A stretch of 64,000 nt of DNA. Origin: Chionoecetes opilio. Taxonomy: Eukaryota > Arthropoda > Malacostraca > Decapoda > Majidae. The first letter of the stretch is position 1; every line of letters starts with the position of its first letter. Both the position numbers and the translations under genes were made by a program. The notes under the pieces were generated by a model. That model was not told the DNA's origin and did not search any database. It saw nothing but the letters and a program-made list of their open reading frames with translations. The stretch covers positions 37,561-101,560 of the forward strand of contig JACEEZ010013932.1 of the NCBI GenBank assembly GCA_016584305.1. Direction: 5' to 3'. Below are positions 1-10,673 of the stretch, one piece after another.

Positions 1-19
1 AAGGTGAGACCAGAGAAAG

Positions 20-160
20 TGTTGTAAGGGAGGAAAGTGATTGGATCCCTGAGATGTATGATAAAAGGAAGGAGTGTGAGCATGGAGGTAAAAAGGAACA
101 GGAACTACCTCTGTGTAGGTCTCGCCTCTTGTAGCTTCCTATATTTCTTATGTAAAAAAG
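20..160 (+). repeat. Degenerate copy of the dispersed LINE 3'-tail repeat
   Basis: The stretch around 96-150 reads 'aggaactacctctgtgtagg' and then 'ctcttgtagcttccta'. These are the diagnostic segments of a repeat found many times in this window (for example 48360-48920, 51060, 59085). The copy is diverged and has lost its upstream coding part. It is in LINE-sense orientation. Nothing else is recognisable in 1-460. Confidence 0.55.
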
Positions 161-464
161 GGACTGAGAAATACAATAATTGTAGCAACATCTAGTATGG
201 AAGTGAGCCTTGGGACTTGTGTGGCATGAAGACAAAGGTCACAAGGGTCCAAGCAGTTGAAATGAATGATCTGAGAAGTGCCTGTGTGTGGGAAAATGGA
301 TGGTGAAAGTAGTGAAAGTGTATGCAACAGGTTTGGTATGTCACGTTAAAGTGAAGGTTGAAAAGTATAGTGGTTGAAGGGGTGAGCACAGCACTGAGGT
401 GGTGGTCATATAGAAGAATGGCGGAAAGTGAGTTGACTAAGGTAGTATATATGATGCAGTAGAT

Positions 465-662
465 GTGGTGGGTAGCAGAGGACGACCTCCAGTGAAATGG
501 GAGGAGAGAGTGCTGGAGTATGTGAGAGAAAGGGGCAACGAGAAGGATGTTAGGATTGGAGTCATGCAAGAGGGTGTGCAAGGACCAGGAATAAATGGAC
601 CCTTCTGTTGCGGCATCCCCTTGGGAGAGTTCTTAGAAACCGGCGTCAAGTTAGATGGATAA
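465..662 (+). pseudogene. LINE ORF2 C-terminal fragment
   Basis: The translation begins GSRGRPPVKWEERVLEYVRE and ends with a CCGIPLGEF block. A GRP-x-V-x-W-E-x-R-V segment followed by an FCxGxPLG motif is what I remember from the extreme C-terminus of some arthropod LINE polyproteins (family knowledge, not tested). There is no reverse transcriptase or endonuclease next to it, so this is a 5'-truncated relic. The middle of the fragment does not resemble a conserved sequence, which fits a decaying copy. It could also be a chance open frame in repeat DNA. Confidence 0.4.
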
Positions 663-669
663 AATCAGA

Positions 670-750
670 AAACACGTAAGAATATAGAAAATAAGGAAGC
701 TACAAGAGGCCGTAAGACCTACACGTGGTAGTTCTGTAAAACCTGAAGAG
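670..750 (-). repeat. LINE 3'-tail repeat, antisense fragment
   Basis: The plus strand reads 'ataaggaagctacaagaggc' and then 'acacgtggtagttc', the reverse complement of the dispersed LINE 3' tail described at 48360-48920. The copy stops before the part that encodes the LINE C-terminus. The following stretch to 1036 has a GC-rich patch near 880-960 but no gene that I can see. Confidence 0.6.
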
Positions 751-1036
751 AACTTATACACAATGTCATACCACCACATACACATTAGCAGATCCAGCAG
801 TATACAAGCCTTGATTGAAACATGTTTCTGATCTTTCAACTACTTCATATACTTCCTATGTACAGTAAGGATGTTGTTGTTGTTGCTCAGGCTGCCGGCC
901 GAGCAGCCCCGGGCTCCTAAGATAGGCCATGGCCTGGACCGGGTTTTCCCACAGGGCCTTCATGGATTGTGCCATTGTGTTGTTTTGGCGTGTGTGATTA
1001 TGTGCATGCAGTCTATATAATATGTTTGATAGTGTG

Positions 1037-1815
1037 GGATGCTGTGTTGCATCCCGGTGTTGTGTGAAATGTTGTCAACGCGCTAAATCCTGTAGACCCC
1101 TCCATTCATATCTCTTTATTTCACTGGTTTTACAGCTGAACTGCTGCCCTGATACATGTTACAGGTGGCATCGAGGCACTAGCCACCCATAAGAACACTT
1201 ACATTATATAGTTACTTAAAAGCTTAGAATATCCACATCAAATAATGCATGTGAATCAGTCAGCTTGTGGGAACAGGAATATTGTTCTTATCAGGTATAT
1301 ATTTCTTTTGTGTGGATACCAGTGCATGTAACTACTCTCATAAATAATGTGTCTCAGAGTACCCTGTATCATGTTTCAGGATAGCAGTAATGCTGTAAAA
1401 CATCAAATCAGAGAAAAGGCTGAACCTTCTTGTAAGCTACCTAAGTATATTATTTGATTTGCAGTTTTACAGCATTACCGATGCCCTGAAACTTGTTACA
1501 GTGTACTCTGAGATGCTTGTTAATTTATGAGAGTAGTTAGATGCACTGGTATCCAGACAAAGGATAATAATTATACCTGATAAGAACCATATTCCTGTTT
1601 GAACTTTTTGAAGGATATATTTTAAGCTTTTGAGTACGTAACTATTATTACTTGTAAACGTTCTCATGGGAAGCTAATGACTTGATGTTGCCTGTAACAT
1701 GTATCAGGGCAGCAGTTAAGCTGTAAAACCAGTGAAATATCAGAGATGAATGGAGGGCTCTGCAGGATTTTGTGCCGTCAACATTTCGCGCAACACCGGA
1801 CAGGCATCCGCAATG
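1037..1815. repeat. Long imperfect palindrome (foldback element), about 780 bp
   Basis: The left arm (about 1037-1455) and right arm (about 1460-1815) are reverse complements with scattered mismatches. Matching pairs from outside inward include 'catcccggtgttgtgtgaaa' with the complement of 'gcgcaacaccgga' near 1790, 'ccctccattcat' (1097) with 'atgaatggagg' (1746), 'ggttttacagct' with 'agctgtaaaacc', and 'actctcataaat' with 'atttatgagagt'. The centre is near 1457 with almost no spacer. The likely origin is a foldback transposon or an inverted duplication. No open frame runs through it. Confidence 0.75.
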
Positions 1816-2515
1816 GACCCAGCTAGCCTCTTCTGATGGCTCAGAAGAGCCGGGTGGTGTCCACACTGCGGCCTGGCCAGGTGGACTCTGTGCTCACGGG
1901 GAAGGGAGGACAAGGGTGGATGTGTAGGGGCCGTGCTGGCAGCTGAGTGTTGTCCTTGAGTGATTGGATGGAGCGATGGTGATCTGGGTATGGATATGCC
2001 TCTGGATGCCGGTTCGGGGAGGACAAGGTGGAAGTGATGATATAATTTGTGTGTCATAATGTGTGTGCTGTGTGTTGTTTTAATGTTTCTTGGCGTGTGA
2101 GGGTGGTGTGCCATGTAGGGATGAAGGCAAAGAGTTTGAATCCTTCCCCTAGTAGTGCAATTTCCTATGAAAATATTTGTTTGTTTGTTTGTTATGAGCC
2201 AACCCACTTGTTTTAAAAGAAAGCCAATTACGTGTATGAAAAAATAAACAAACACCATGCAACAATATCTCATAACATCCTTTAAGCCAAGACTTCAGTC
2301 ATCAGATACTCACGAGATAAATGTTAGACATGATAGTATACTTCCGAGGAGCTGTGTCATAAATTCTTTCACATTTCACCATGACTGTCGCCCACCAGCA
2401 CCTGCAATCCATGAGTCCCTCCTTACACAATCACCTAACCAGCTCTTGGCAACAGTGCCTTATACATACTTACTTTTGTACTAAAGGCCATGGCTCCTTG
2501 ACCACTGGGGTGTAT
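1816..2515. other. No gene recognised
   Basis: This is intergenic DNA downstream of the minus-strand gene at 2516-3820. It has a short TTTG run near 2175-2195 and no recognisable coding, RNA or transposon signal. Confidence 0.4.
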
Positions 2516-3820
2516 TATGAATCCTTGCTCAGGGTTGCATCCAGCAGAACCTCCAGTTCATCCTCGTCAATGTCTTCCAGCAGTGCAAACTCCTCATCGC
2601 TGTCTTCCTCTTCTGGGTCATGATCGATGTCATTACCTGAAAAAAAGGATTTGAAATACAAATTCAAAATTAATTTGCAATGTAAGAACACTTGTGAATT
2701 TCTGTGCTACTTTTCTCACTGTTCTTTCCTGTTACTGCACCCGAAAGTGTCCGAGCTTCTTCCACTAATCTGTTTCCTTTCATTCATAACTTTGTCTGGT
2801 CTGCTTCATGTGCAAAATGGTACAAAGATGTACTGTTTCTCAATATGAACTTTAATGACACACTACCTTCAATACTTGCTTTGAATGGTTTTTTTACAGT
2901 GGGCAGTCTTCAAAGTAGAAATATTGTAGCATAAATTTATTTCTATTACGAACATTACCCAGATGCCTCACAATGATTATTCTTTATCTTAAAGAGTACA
3001 TACTTAATTCACATAAACATCAAGCAGCAGACAGGGTGGCGCATTAGATATATTTGTATAAACTCCAATCTCTATGAAGCCAATGATCACCTGGTAATAC
3101 AGGTGACTGTCAGCCAGAAAGGGAATGCTGTGACCAGGGAATGAAGGCATTAGCCCTAAAGCATGAACTCTTGTGCACAAATGAAATCATGAACTCAATT
3201 GCAAGGGAGAAGTAATGCAAGGCCATCACTACCTTCACCAAGGGGTTATCCCAGGCGGGGTTGTATATCTGCGGATCTGCCTGTGTTGTGTCCAACTCTG
3301 CCATCACTTTGCCATTCCTCAGTCTTATAATGATGAACTTTGCAAATGCTGCTTTCATTGCAGAGTTGAAGGCGAACCTGCACATTATTATATACAATTT
3401 TTTGCACATGATGAAAATGCTTTAATATTGCTGTCTATCAGTCCGTCAATCCCATGCTGATGCTATAACATGTACGTATAGCTTACGATACTCATCTCAA
3501 TTTAGGAAAAGTCTATTGACTAAAAACTGCAAAAATAAAATGTAGAAAAGTCATTCAAGCTAATAAATCACATGTTTCATGACATAACACAAAGTTAGCC
3601 ACAAATACAGAAAACAAGATGAGAGGTGAGGTATCTTGTCCCAATATTTACCTTCGTGCACACTTAATGGATTCTGCCCTGGCGTGGGGTGACTGAGGGT
3701 TGCATGGGCACTCACTCACCCCAAGCCCCTCGCTGCACAGCCCTTCCATGGGCATTCTGACCCGTACCAGACACACCATCGCATCAAGTCTTTCTGTTCA
3801 TTATCAATCTCTCTTTCTAG
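2516..3820 (-). CDS. Unrecognised spliced gene, last three exons (acidic C-terminus)
   Basis: Three minus-strand exons are supported by splice sites: 3652-3820 (acceptor after a pyrimidine tract, donor GTAAATA), 3239-3377 (acceptor TGCAG, donor GTGAAG) and 2516-2636 (acceptor TTTTTTTCAG). The first junction is in phase and joins ...AESIKCARR to FAFNSAMKAAFAKFIIIRLR; that exon continues to ...QIYNPAWDNPL. The last exon has a strongly acidic frame, DPEEEDSDEEFALLEDIDED, ending ...LLDATLSKDS and a stop. The second junction needs a one-base correction to enter that frame, and another indel is likely inside exon 3652-3820. Upstream exons were not found. I do not recognise the family. The basic/hydrophobic segment followed by an acidic tail gives no safe function. 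Confidence 0.45.
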
Positions 3821-5098
3821 CTGAAAAATAAATGATTAGCATAAATAATAGTATACCCTCCATTATGGCCCATCAGTAACAAATAGAATAGCCAATTACA
3901 TCATAAAGTTGCTACAAATTTAAATGTCAATCGATCAAAACTTTTCAATTCCATGTGAACATTTGTATGGAGGCATAGAAAGTGTGATGAAGTTCAAGTT
4001 GTAAGTGTCAGTGAATATTAATTCTATATCCTAAGTGGTGGTTGGGCCTACTCGGCCTAACAAGACGCGGAGCAAGGCGTAAATAACTGCAACCACCACC
4101 TAACTACTACAACTAACTAGTACGTAACCTCTGTTGCTATCTACTACCACAGGGTGATGGCATATGGTAGTTGAACAGCTGAGTCATTCTTGACGCCGCG
4201 AAAACCCCCGCCTCCAGCCTCATAACCAGCGATTGTGGTAGGCTCATAATTATACCTCACAATTAACGACCACTTTGAATCACATGAATCATCAATATTC
4301 CTCTACTAGGGGCACCAATGTGGTAATTTATATCACATACATATTTAATCTGAGTTTCTACCTATTCAATCAAACCCATGGCCATCACCCGACACATCAT
4401 CCCAGCTACTTAACTAACTAGGATACTTATCGGTGGATAGTGGGTTGAACTATGTATGGCTGTAGGTTTGGATCAATACTGCAATGATCTTGTGATCCGA
4501 TGTGGTCGCCGGGATCGAGGCCGCCCGTGAATGACAAGAGCGGAGGTGGAGGCGTAATCGTGGGCATCAAGTGGTTATCACACCAAGTAACTTGACGCGC
4601 AATTGTTATCAGTGTTGTATTCTAACACGGTCTTATTGGTTTTATCACTTATATATGTACAAAATTAACGTATGTACAACATCTCTTCATATTAATCAGA
4701 GAAGAGATATAACTCGACGGAGAGTCTGGGTGTACTGATTCTCCAAGGTGGGCGAGCAGCGGCAAAACCAATCCTACCTACACGTGTCAATCGTTGGTGG
4801 TGGCGGCGAGGCGCACCCCTACCAATACCTGCCACGAATACACGCAGGATAGGTTACAAATATTATGACGGCGACCAATAGCCAGTCGCTCCAAATTAAG
4901 GTGCTAATTATTTAAGTGCAATGTTTATTAACCACTGGGAATATTAATTTATCCTATCCAGTACTAATCATTTACTTAAATTACCTTAATATTACCCATT
5001 ACATTACAATTGTATATACATTCCTACTCACCCCTATCACCACTCCCCTATGACGAGCGGAAAATACCTCACTCACAAGGGGGCGGGGGGGGGAAACA
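3821..5098. other. No gene recognised; upstream or intronic DNA of the minus-strand gene
   Basis: AT-rich sequence with a short inverted pair near 4034-4120 ('ggtggttg' and 'caaccaccacc') and a G run at 5080-5093. It may contain introns or upstream exons of the gene at 2516-3820, but no exon could be supported. Confidence 0.4.
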
Positions 5099-5970
5099 AA
5101 ACCACCACTCTACCAATTAGAGGAACTGAAACTCGAGAAATGCCAGTGGTCGCTGGAAAGTTTTAACTCAAAGGTTGGTCTAGGTTTTGGCTCCGCGACA
5201 ATATTTTTCATAAATAATTTCGCGATAACTTGATGCACCGCATCTGAATACCAAAAAATATTTCTCTGTGTCTATAATTATTGGATGACATTCATTACGA
5301 TGGAACGTTCATAATAGCAATGTAATGAAAATTACTCGGCTCGAGTAGCAAAGTTTAAATTATTTTTACATGTATATTGGCATGTAAAATTGGGTGATGT
5401 CACACTGTTTTCTAAGACAGTACTCTGCGTCTGGCAAACGCTTGTCAAAATCAAAAGCAATGCCTTGAAAAACGAAGATAAAGAATGCCGAAATCGGCTG
5501 TTCTGCGGGACAATGAGGTTATAATTGTGGAGGCGACACGCCGCGCGGGAGGGGTGGGCGGGAGATTGTGGCGGGGAGATGAATAAACATTCCCACTTCA
5601 CGCGTCGACTCATTGCACTTCAGGCTTTCTATCTGATTATACACATAATACAGGAAAATATACTGCTAGGTATAGATACTTCTAAACATACTTATGGGAC
5701 TATATAATATCATAGAGAACATTTACTCGCCTCCTCAACTATAACCTACTTGGTATTGGTTAAATGCATGTTTACAGACTCAGGCTTCTATACAATTACA
5801 TATAGAGAAAACATCTTTTTAAAATTATACCTTTTGTGTTTTAAGTGCAGTGGAATAGCCATATTTTTCTTTCAAGTTGACCAACTTTTCACCAAATTGT
5901 GAGTTTAAAACTGCCAGCGACCACTGGCATTTCGGAGTTGCAGTTCTCTCTAATTACGAGAGGGTGGTTT
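5099..5970. mobile_element. Non-autonomous TIR element, about 870 bp
   Basis: The two ends are inverted copies of each other over about 75 bp. The left end runs from about 5099 (ACCACCACTC..., AATTAGAG, then 'atgccagtggtcgctgg' at 5140). The right end is the reverse complement finishing near 5970, with the same 'ccagcgaccactggcat' core at about 5914. The interior is AT-rich without a convincing gene. The family is not identified and I could not fix a target-site duplication. Confidence 0.6.
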
Positions 5971-6089
5971 ATGGATAATTTCCACAACTCATATAATATA
6001 CAGCATATTAAACTCAAGTATTTCTGAAATGCCTATGCTAGGAATAATTATAACATTGATGCAAAATTATGTCTCTGCCATACATATGT

Positions 6090-6230
6090 TTATTTATTTA
6101 TTATATTTACCTAGTTGTGATGTAGGGGTACTAAGTTAAGCTTAAGGGACACACTTTCATGCCTTTTTTTCACTGATGCCTGTTCCTTGAAACCCCCTCA
6201 AGAGGGTGGACATGGCGGAAGTGTCTCCAT
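6090..6230 (-). repeat. Probable LINE 3' end
   Basis: On the minus strand this reads 'acaactaggtaaatata' followed by TAAA-type repeats. The same 'acaactaggtaaata' string ends the LINE fragment at 49130-49370, where it is followed by a CA tail. This suggests two insertions from the same or related LINE families with simple-repeat 3' tails. The coding part is not recognisable here. Confidence 0.4.
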
Positions 6231-6884
6231 CAGCACCCGACCATGCACCTCCTTGTCTTCTAGTCCTCTCACTCTCATATTTCCGCTCTCATCCACACAA
6301 TCCAACATTGTCTCTCCTTTTACTAGGGTTTGTCCTCTCACACTTCCAGTAGTTATTCTGTTGTCATATATCTATCTTTATCAAGTCATTCATACCCATT
6401 CTATTATTGTAAATCCATCTCATCAAATCACTCTCCCATCCTTTTCAGCTGTGGTGCCCCAATATTTTTTAGTGTGCTGTGCACACAAAAATGACCCCCA
6501 TCACATCACTGCTCATACTAATCATACCAATCATCATTACTAGTTCATCACATTACTAATCATACCAATCATATCATATCTTATAACCATACCTCATACA
6601 ATTCATTACTTTCATGATACATTCGTCTCATATAATTATGGTATTTTAAGAAGATTGCCAATAAAGTTCTTGTATTTAAACGATTGGTTCATTTAATAAA
6701 TTCCTCGCCAAAATTTTATACTCAAGCATGAAATTGAAATTCCAAAATCAAATGGATTTAAAGTATATTTTTAAAATAGCAAAAATAAAATAGACATATT
6801 ACACAATCAACTGTGTTATATATATGGCAAGTAATAACTGTGCCTCACAAAGGCATACCCGTGCAACAATGTGATCAGGTATGT
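6231..6884. other. Low-complexity AT-rich spacer
   Basis: A run of 'atcatac/atcacat'-like words at 6480-6600 and AT-rich DNA. The long open frame at 6187-6543 is made of low-complexity His/Thr/Ser codons and is not a credible gene. Confidence 0.45.
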
Positions 6885-7035
6885 AGGCTAGGATACCCCG
6901 TATAACAAAAATTCTTTTTCTCAACTTTGGCATGCCAATTTCCTATGTAAAATGGAATTCTAAGACGATTTTATCTGCTTCCATTTTTGCATTTGAGCAA
7001 TTCTTACTATGCAAAATCGCACTTTTTTATTGCAC
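6885..7035. repeat. Truncated copy of the GGGTACG-type foldback MITE
   Basis: 6897-7030 matches the first 130 bp of the MITE at 8959-9270, starting 'ccgtataacaaaaattcttt' and including 'ggcatgccaatttcctatg'. It is cut off before the second arm. Confidence 0.7.
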
Positions 7036-7218
7036 CTTTATCGAATAATGCTTAAATGAGTACGCAGTGTCCGGTTGGTCCTGTGTTATTGCATCATGCA
7101 CCAATATGAGTTCCAAATGACTAGCGTGGTAAACTCTTTCTGATCAGTTGGTTCATCAGGCACTACATCACAGTGTCACACCTCTATGTTGGCCTAGAAC
7201 GTATCCATCATGTCCTTC

Positions 7219-8955
7219 TTAGACCTGAAGCAGGGCATGGTCTCCCGGTGGTGGGCCCGAGCCCGGATGAACCGTCTCTGGCCTGCTGCCCCACCACTGC
7301 TGCCGCAAGCCTCTGTCACCTGCTTCACGACTCTTTCGGTGCTCTGAGTGTGGATAGAAACTCCGGAACCTCGTACGCTTGACCAGGATCTCCTGGATCT
7401 GATCCCCGGACAGTGAACAGGTGAATGCCGCCTCGTGCACCTGGCCAGGCTGCCAGCTGATCAGTGTCTGCAAGCGTGGCTGACAAGTTCAGCTTGGTGT
7501 GATGCAAGGTCTTACACTGGTGTCCCCATACTCCTCGCAGCCCTCAGCTTCAAAATCTGGTCACGCGAACTTGCGGTCGTCCTCACTCTGAGCCATCGGG
7601 GGACCCAGTTGCGAACATGCTGTGAGTCGTGTGCACTCAGCCCACAAGGTNGGTCCCGTGGGTGGGCCCGACCCCATGAACCGTCTCTGGCCTGCTGCCC
7701 ACACTGCTGCCGCAGCCTCTGTCACCTGCTTCACGACTCTTTCGGTGCTCTGATGTGGATAGAGAACTCCGGAACCTCGTACGGCTTGACCAGGATCTCC
7801 TGGATCTGATCCCCGGACAGTGAACAGGTGAATGCCGCCTCGTGCACCTGGCCAGGCTGCCAGCTGATCAGTGTCTGCAAGCTGGTGGCTGACAAGTTCA
7901 GCTTGGGTGTGATGCAAGGTCTTACACTGGTGTCCCCATACTCCTCGCCAGCCCTCAGCTTCAAAATCTGGGTCACGGCGAACTTGCGGTCGTCCTCACT
8001 CTGACTCGCCATCAGCGAGAGGAGGACACATTCTGAGTGTGCGAACCATGCTCCTGTCCGCACGTAGAAGGTCACAGCTGTTTGGACCTTCTTGGGCTGC
8101 GACCTCATCACTCTGAGCTGCGTGAGGATGTGCTTCGGGCCATCCTCTAGTCTGTGGTGAACCTTGATGTCGTAGTAGAGTTTGAAGTACACCTGCAGGC
8201 AGTACTTGACTAGGATTTCCAGGGTGTTCAGTTCTTTGCCAGTCAGTCCATACTTTCTGGTCCACATGTACACGAGCGACTGGGCTGTGGTGAGCCATCT
8301 GGAGTGGGACACCTTGCTACACTTGATCTCCTGCAGCTCGGACGGGAGAACGCCCCGCTTCACAGCCTGGACCAGCTGGTAGGAGACCTGCTGGTCAGTG
8401 GCCATGTTGACCAGGATATACTCCGGTATCTCCGTGAGATCTTCACCGCCTGGCACTCCTCTGAACTCTGCGTTGTACTGCATCTCATTCACGCTGGACA
8501 GCAGACTGCACACTGGACCCATGAAGCCAGTGTCAGATGAGGTAGGCCCGTCGATGCTGGTGATAAGGTGTTACAGGGGCAACTCGTTTGTGTGCAACAC
8601 GCATATACTCCAGAAGAGCTTGCGTCCCATCATCTTCTCCAAATGGGCGTGAGTACCACCCTTCCACCCCGTGTTGGCCCTAGTTGAGTCACCTTGCAGT
8701 ACGATCAGTGAGTCGGTGGAGTCGTATGTCACCAGCAGATCATAGAGAGCCTGAGCCACCTTGAACGCAGGCTTCTCAGGTGGCACCGGGTCCTCTGGTA
8801 CAAAGTGCCAAAGGTACCTTCCAGATGGCTCCTCTGTCACTGACAGATGCTCCTCCCTGATCAACCTTGGGTGCAGTTTCCCATAGCTGTCGGGCACCAT
8901 CGCCCTGGTCTTGTCCGTCCTCCCATCGTAACCCAATCCAACTATTTTGGTACCC
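7219..8955 (-). pseudogene. RNase H-like transposon-family gene, interrupted
   Basis: The minus-strand protein reads from IVGLGYDGRTDKTRAMV through VLQGDSTRANTGW and LEKMMGRKLFWSICVLHTNE, then SHSRWLTTAQSLVYMW, to ...IQEILVK. The order (GxDGRxDKT, GD-x-T-x-x-NTG, LxRxLxWxxCxLHxNELPL, SHSRWLTTA) matches an unnamed repetitive family that I remember from arthropod and cnidarian genomes; an RNase H/hAT-like fold is plausible but unproven. An in-frame TAA (8568-8570) stands where the family has Arg after NELPL, and the frame continues unchanged on both sides. The C-terminal part (7230-7570) is repeated at 7652-7990 around an N. The 5' end runs into the MITE at 8959. Most likely an old transposon copy. 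Confidence 0.55.
7230..7990. repeat. Local direct duplication around an N base
   Basis: 7230-7570 and 7652-7990 are near-identical direct copies, both containing 'aaccgtctctggcctgctgc', 'ttcacgactctttcggtgct' and 'gaacaggtgaatgccgcctc'. They differ mostly by single-base indels. The single N at 7651 sits exactly at the start of the second copy. The arrangement looks like an assembly joint rather than a real duplication. Confidence 0.75.
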
Positions 8956-8958
8956 TGG

Positions 8959-9270
8959 TTAGGGTACGCCGTATAACAAAAATTCTTTTTCTCAACTTTG
9001 GCATGCCAATTTCCTATGTAAAATGGAGTTCTAAGACGATTTTATCATGTTCCATTTTTGCATTTGAGCAATTCTTACTATACAAAATCGCACTTAAACT
9101 ATGTTTTGCATATAAATATAAAAGTCCATTTTTGCATAGCAAGAAGTGCTCAAACTCAAAAGTTGAAGAGGCCAAACTACCCTTAAAATTCAATTTTACA
9201 TAAGAAAACACCCTGCCAAATTCGAAATAATCTATATTTCACTTTTCATTGGACCTACGACGTACCCTAA
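8959..9270. mobile_element. GGGTACG-type foldback MITE, copy A
   Basis: The ends are TTAGGGTACG and CGTACCCTAA, which are exact inverted repeats flanked by or including TA. The whole element is an imperfect palindrome: 'atgtaaaatgg' near 9016 is matched by the complement of 'aattttacataag' near 9190, and both strands translate into similar phenylalanine-rich nonsense. It is inserted in the 5' part of the RNase H-like gene fragment. Confidence 0.7.
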
Positions 9271-10673
9271 TTGTAGGCTCCCAGCAAAAACTTAACATTT
9301 GGAGATTCTACAAACTTTTTGCCCTGCCAGATGGGACTGTATTTAAACACAGCCTGAAACGACCTGATTTTCAGAAATGATTATGTCTTCAGGTGAAATC
9401 TTAAATAAAACAGTACAGCAATATGTAATAATATAACAAGGGGAACATGAAGCTTTAAAGTGAGTGCCCATTGACTTTGTTCTTTTTGCTGTATATTTGC
9501 AATGTGTGTGATATGAAGGATTCAAGGATGGATCCAAAGATTTTTTGGCAATGACTGTAAATCATGAAGATGTAATGGGAAGAAAAATACCTATGTAAAA
9601 ATTTTCGGCAAAAAAAAGGCTGACATACAATTAATAACTAAATGTGGTAGGAGGATGACTGAAAAAAAAGAAAGTGTCTTTAACAATAAGAAAATTTAAT
9701 AATAGCAAATTTAGCAGTCCAGCCGGCCGGGCCAGGCGCTGTTTTTGCGAGGAGAGCTAGACGGCGGGAAAACGGCCGGGACTGTCTAGGCCCTTTCCAG
9801 CTGGTCAAATTAATAACTCTTTGGTGTATCTGGGGGGGAGGGGGGGTGTTAAACTTGCAGGACGGTAGAACCGCCCACTCGATCCCCCAGCCAATAGGAA
9901 CCCGAAATGGGACGGGGCCGGTCTGGATGTGTTTTCGCGAGCATCAGCCCAGCCTGGGCCAAAACCTAGACATTTCCTGGCAAACCTTGCAAAACGCGCT
10001 GCAAGTATCCATGGTGGGCCCCGGGTATGTGTGCATAACCGCTGTCTCCACCAGCAGCTGGGAAGTCCATAGGTGGTGTAATATTATCAAGATAATCATA
10101 TTTTTTCCTACATCATAGGATACTAATGAAGGGCAGAAAAAACATTATAAAAAACCCTGTTTTTTTTCTCAGTCTTACTTAAAAGATTGAGTTTAGACTT
10201 CAAATATGTTGGGATGCGAGGCACAAAAATGAATGAATCGTTTCGTACTGCACTGAATGTATTCATAAGAAAATTATTAAGGTACATGAACTTTTGCTCT
10301 CAATTAAGACGTAAGACAAACAACATCGTCTATATATATATTTTTTTAATACTGGCTACAATACGTACCTATTCTTGACTTGCAGTAAATTACTGTTGCG
10401 TGTAGTGGTGGTGGGCTATGTTTTCATAGCAAATCCATACCACTATACGCCACAACCATTCAACGCAGGGGTGGATACTGATAATGATACTGTTAAAATG
10501 ATACTATAATCACGGGGAATACATACATATTAAGTACTGATCTTATTTTGCATAATGTCTTTGTTTTTTTACGATAACACCTTAGGTAAAAGTGATGGTG
10601 CAATAATTATGTTACTTTCATGTTCTGTGTGCATACTAAAGTAAAAATTTAATTCCTCTAGTTTCATCATCAG
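9271..10673. other. Spacer of duplication unit 1, no gene recognised
   Basis: It contains a GC-rich island (9718-10080) with a CCAAT word in 'cccagccaataggaacc' and a G run near 9830-9847. This could be the promoter region of a gene read on the minus strand, but no exon is supported. AT-rich sequence follows up to the pogo-like element. A snap-back sequence lies near 10400-10465. Confidence 0.4.

Noticed and set aside
4030..4130. Possible tRNA or small RNA at the 'ggtggttgggcctactcggc' segment
   Set aside because: No cloverleaf, A-box/B-box pair or anticodon arm could be traced; only one short inverted pair is present.
5826..5930. Minus-strand peptide KCQWSLAVLNSQFGEKLVNL with a donor-like end
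   Set aside because: The sequence belongs to the inverted end of the TIR element at 5099-5970, with a counterpart at 5130-5200. No neighbouring exon fits.
6187..6543. 118-codon plus-strand open frame
   Set aside because: Low-complexity His/Thr/Ser composition, no conserved motif, and it lies in repeat-like AT-rich DNA.
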